8,020 nucleotides of DNA from Candidatus Kerfeldbacteria bacterium (GTDB taxonomy: Bacteria; Patescibacteriota; Patescibacteriia; SBBC01). The stretch spans positions 1-8,020 of the forward strand of contig JACQKI010000034.1 in NCBI GenBank assembly GCA_016204645.1. The letters run 5' to 3'. This document shows positions 6,000-8,020 of the stretch, piece after piece. The translations under genes and the position numbers were made by a program. The stretch's first letter is position 1. Every line of letters starts with the position of its first letter. Under the pieces are notes generated by a model, which worked only from the letters and a program-made list of their open reading frames with translations, was not told where the DNA came from and did no database searches.

Positions 6000-7053
6000 G
6001 CGGCGGACCGCCACGCTCGACATAACGACCGGCAGCATTCTGCGGTTTTTCGGCTTGATTGTGGTGGTCGTGGCATTGTGGTCGATTCGCAACGTCCTGG
6101 CGATCGTCATCTTTTCCATTATTCTGGCTTCGGCTATTATGCCGCCGGTCGATTGGCTGCACCGCCGGCGCGTGCCGCGGGCTTTGGGCATTACCCTGAT
6201 ATTCTTGTTGATTTTGGGCGTGATCACGGTCGTGCTCGTCCTGTTTGGGCAGCTGGTGACTGATCAGGTTAGGCAGCTGGCGGCCGACGTGCCGGTGTTT
6301 TACGATCGAGCCGTATCGTTTTTCTTCGGTAGCGCTCAGGCCGACCCAGTAGTGGCGGCCACGATTCAGGGCTGGCTGCAGAACGTCGGCAGCGCCCTGG
6401 TAAAAATCACGACTCAGCTGGCGGCCGGCACGGTCAGCTTGTTCGGCGGACTGTTTTCGTTCGTCGGTATTCTTGTTTTGACCTTCTACATGGTCCTGGC
6501 CGAGGACGGCTTTAAGCGATTTGTTAATGCTATCGCGCCGGTGGCCTACCTGTCGTATTTGCACCAGCTGGTCATACGCATCCAAGCCCGGCTTGGCGGC
6601 TGGGTGCGCGGGCAACTGCTGCTGACGGTGATTGTCGGCGGCTTGAGCTACATCGGCTTGCTGCTGCTGGGCGTTGACTACGCCCTGACCTTGGCGCTGA
6701 TCGCCGGTCTAACTGAGTTAATTCCGATTGCCGGTCCGATTATCGGCGCCATTCCGGCGGTGCTGGTCGCTTTTGGGCAATCGCCCTTATTGGCTGGGTT
6801 GGTCGCGGCCCTGTACCTCGTCATCCAGCAGCTGGAGAACAACCTGATCGTACCGAAGGTGATGCAGAAGACGACGGGCTTGAATCCGATCGTGACCATT
6901 ATCGTGGTGCTGGTCGGCGGCACGCTGGGCGGCCTGGTCGGCGTCATCCTGGCGATTCCGTTGGCTTTAATCATTGATTCGTTTTTCGAAGATTTTTTCA
7001 AGGAAGAGGGGGCGACCGGACCAAGCGATGAGCCCGTTGAATCGGATGTATGA
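5989..7053 (+). CDS. AI-2E family transporter (second of tandem pair, canonical signature)
   Basis: Second AI-2E (UPF0118/PerM) family permease, 354 residues, an inner-membrane protein of uncertain substrate. Seen: paired N-terminal helices (about 15-50), a third helix (about 65-90), an extracytoplasmic or peripheral segment, and a C-terminal half with RGQLLLTVIVGG, ELIPIAGPIIGAIPAV and the full family signature QQLENN (280-285) followed by LIVPKVMQKTTGLNP. An acidic tail (about 330-354) follows the last helix and is absent from the first copy. The GTG start is supported by GGAGGGG just upstream; the 11-bp overlap with the first copy implies coupled translation. The two proteins are clearly paralogous (shared GQL, IGxIPAV, GLNP and GLxLILAIP-like segments) but strongly diverged, so the duplication is not recent. 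They may form a mixed oligomer; this is inference. Confidence 0.93.
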   Translation: MPAERRTATLDITTGSILRFFGLIVVVVALWSIRNVLAIVIFSIILASAIMPPVDWLHRRRVPRALGITLIFLLILGVITVVLVLFGQLVTDQVRQLAADVPVFYDRAVSFFFGSAQADPVVAATIQGWLQNVGSALVKITTQLAAGTVSLFGGLFSFVGILVLTFYMVLAEDGFKRFVNAIAPVAYLSYLHQLVIRIQARLGGWVRGQLLLTVIVGGLSYIGLLLLGVDYALTLALIAGLTELIPIAGPIIGAIPAVLVAFGQSPLLAGLVAALYLVIQQLENNLIVPKVMQKTTGLNPIVTIIVVLVGGTLGGLVGVILAIPLALIIDSFFEDFFKEEGATGPSDEPVESDV

Positions 7054-7066
7054 CTCGGAGGAAATT

Positions 7067-7142
7067 CAGCTTATAGCTTTTAGCTTGTAGCTATTAGAAG
7101 GCGACGTGCTTGCCACCCTCTAAAAGCTATCAGCTAAAAGCT
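7067..7142. repeat. Heptamer (TAGCTTN) array folded on itself as an inverted repeat before rsmI
   Basis: Left part (7067-7094): CAGCTTA, TAGCTTT, TAGCTTG, TAGCTAT. The right part, read on the minus strand from 7143, gives GAGCTTT, TAGCTGA, TAGCTTT. Arms 7075-7098 and 7119-7142 pair at 21 of 24 positions plus one G-T, with two mismatches and a 20-nt loop. The right arm ends one base before the rsmI ATG and contributes an in-frame TAA (7135-7137). No T-run follows, so a rho-independent terminator is unlikely on the plus strand. With short flanks this accounts for the whole 90-bp gap. Function unknown. Confidence 0.85.
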
Positions 7143-7143
7143 C

Positions 7144-7830
7144 ATGAAAACGACTGGAACACTCTTCGTTGTCGGCACACCGATCGGCAATCTGGATGAT
7201 ATTTCTCGTCGGGCGCTGTCAACATTGGAAAGTGTTAACTTGGTGGCGTGTGAAGATACTCGGGTGACAAAAAAGCTGCTCGATCGCTACGGCCTAAAGC
7301 CGAAGCTGATGAGCGTGCACCAGCATTCTGGCAGTGCTAAGATCGACGAGGTCATAGCTGGTTTGAAGCACGGACAACATGTGGCCGTGGTTACTGATGC
7401 CGGCACGCCGGGCGTATCTGATCCAGGTGGATTGCTGGTCGCCGCTGCTTATGACGCCGGTATCAAAGTCGTGGCCGTGCCAGGGCCGTCAGCTGTGACC
7501 GCGGCGCTATCCGTCTCGGGTTTGCCGACCAATCGCTTCACGTTTCTGGGATGGCTGCCGCACAAAAAAGGCCGGGAAACGATGCTGCAAGCCATCGTTG
7601 CATCAAAGTACACCGTCGCCTTTTTTGAGTCGCCGCACCGGATTATGAGGACGCTGGAAAAACTGAAAGAGCTGTTGGCAGCCGATCGAACCGTGGTCGT
7701 GGCTCGCGAACTAACGAAAGTATTTGAAGAAGTGGTGCGTGGAAGTGCTGGCTATGTCTACGATGTCTTTCGCGATAATCCGGACAGGGTACGAGGGGAG
7801 TTTGTGGTGGTGGTGGGACCACAGTTGTGA
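7144..7830 (+). CDS. rsmI: 16S rRNA (cytidine-1402 2'-O)-methyltransferase
   Basis: Uses S-adenosylmethionine to methylate the ribose of C1402 in the 16S rRNA decoding centre; cytosolic, tetrapyrrole-methylase fold. Seen over 228 residues: GTPIGNLDD (11-19), ACEDTR (35-40), the SAM-binding DAGTPGVSDPG (85-95), PGPSAVTAAL (113-122), FLGWLPHKKGRE, FFESPHRI and ELTKVFEEVVRG. It stops right after RGEFVVVVGP, so the C-terminal extension of about 60 residues found in the E. coli and Bacillus proteins is missing; the catalytic domain is complete. The start is fixed: an in-frame TAA at 7135-7137 leaves only AAG and CTC before the ATG, and the conserved GTLFVVGTPIGN follows at residue 5. There is no Shine-Dalgarno sequence; repeat DNA occupies its place. 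It overlaps the following gene by 4 bp. Confidence 0.96.
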   Translation: MKTTGTLFVVGTPIGNLDDISRRALSTLESVNLVACEDTRVTKKLLDRYGLKPKLMSVHQHSGSAKIDEVIAGLKHGQHVAVVTDAGTPGVSDPGGLLVAAAYDAGIKVVAVPGPSAVTAALSVSGLPTNRFTFLGWLPHKKGRETMLQAIVASKYTVAFFESPHRIMRTLEKLKELLAADRTVVVARELTKVFEEVVRGSAGYVYDVFRDNPDRVRGEFVVVVGPQL

Positions 7831-8020
7831 TTGGACTGAAGCGCGGTACCGTGCGGTTGTTAAAACATTCTGCAGCTTGGGATCGAAGTTTTAAGCAGGA
7901 AAAAAGAAAGTTAAAGAAAGTCTTTGGGAAAGAAGCGGTTGACGTTCAGCACGTTGGAAGTACGGCAATCCGAGACATCCGCGCCAAACCGGTAATTGAT
8001 ATTGCAGTTACCGTTTCTTC
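7827..8020 (+). CDS. GrpB/UPF0157 family nucleotidyltransferase-fold protein, N-terminal part (runs off right edge)
   Basis: Sixty-four codons are present. The family (GrpB, UPF0157) has a nucleotidyltransferase-like fold; its physiological role is poorly defined, and in some proteins the domain is fused to dephospho-CoA kinase. Seen: the signature HVGSTAI (42-48) followed by AKPVIDIAV (53-61), and an upstream helix rich in Lys. The usual PG after HVGSTAI is replaced by RD here. The chosen start is GTG at 7827, whose GTGA overlaps the rsmI stop by 4 bp, a common coupling arrangement; a G-rich stretch (7802-7817) lies upstream, mostly rsmI codons. Before this GTG, reading continues inside rsmI, so the start is reasonable but not proved. 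Confidence 0.85.
   Translation, partial: MIGLKRGTVRLLKHSAAWDRSFKQEKRKLKKVFGKEAVDVQHVGSTAIRDIRAKPVIDIAVTVS

Noticed and set aside
5609..6615. Long open frames on the minus strand opposite the AI-2E genes
   Set aside because: Their products are rich in Arg, His and Gln or low in complexity and resemble no family; they are shadows of hydrophobic coding sequence.
7067..7142. Rho-independent terminator or CRISPR-like array
   Set aside because: The hairpin is AT-rich, imperfect and has no T-run after it. The units are 7 bp with no spacers.

Overview
The window is a bacterial chromosomal segment, moderately GC-rich, that uses the standard code: TGA ends five of the six complete genes. One gene points left (a partial aspartate carbamoyltransferase at the left edge). 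Seven point right: glycyl-tRNA synthetase, a DUF2207 membrane protein, an M16 zinc peptidase, two tandem AI-2E-family permeases, RsmI, and a GrpB-family protein cut by the right edge. Compact genes, a shortened RsmI, a single-chain GlyRS, the glycine-tailed DUF2207 protein and structured repeats in the gaps suggest a Candidate Phyla Radiation (Patescibacteria) genome. That assignment is an inference from overall character; no rRNA or other marker proves it.

Layout. Positions 1-300 (minus strand) hold the first 100 codons of pyrB behind a strong ribosome binding site. Positions 301-470 are a divergent control region: a consensus-like minus-strand promoter, a small inverted repeat enclosing a 9-bp direct repeat, and a weaker plus-strand promoter whose predicted start lies only a few bases before the glyQS ATG. 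glyQS (471-1823) is followed by an array of 7-bp repeats that ends in the ribosome binding site of the DUF2207 gene (1883-3595). A perfectly paired four-way-junction palindrome (3595-3671) starts in that gene's stop codon. An extended -10 promoter then lies just before the M16 peptidase ATG (3698). M16, AI-2E-1 and AI-2E-2 are packed as an operon (4-bp gap, then 11-bp overlap). A second 7-bp repeat, partly inverted on itself, fills the 90-bp gap to rsmI and ends one base before its start codon. rsmI overlaps the grpB-like gene by 4 bp.

The coding genes are mostly housekeeping (translation, ribosome methylation, pyrimidine synthesis) and envelope functions (DUF2207, M16, AI-2E). I see no defence system, mobile-element gene, CRISPR array or RNA gene. 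The unusual signal is in the gaps: two heptamer repeats of related form NAGNTTN, each running up to a start codon, a 77-nt cloverleaf-like palindrome, and two genes that look leaderless with identical -10-to-ATG spacing. Translation starts here therefore appear mixed: Shine-Dalgarno-led, leaderless, and one start (rsmI) preceded only by repeat DNA.
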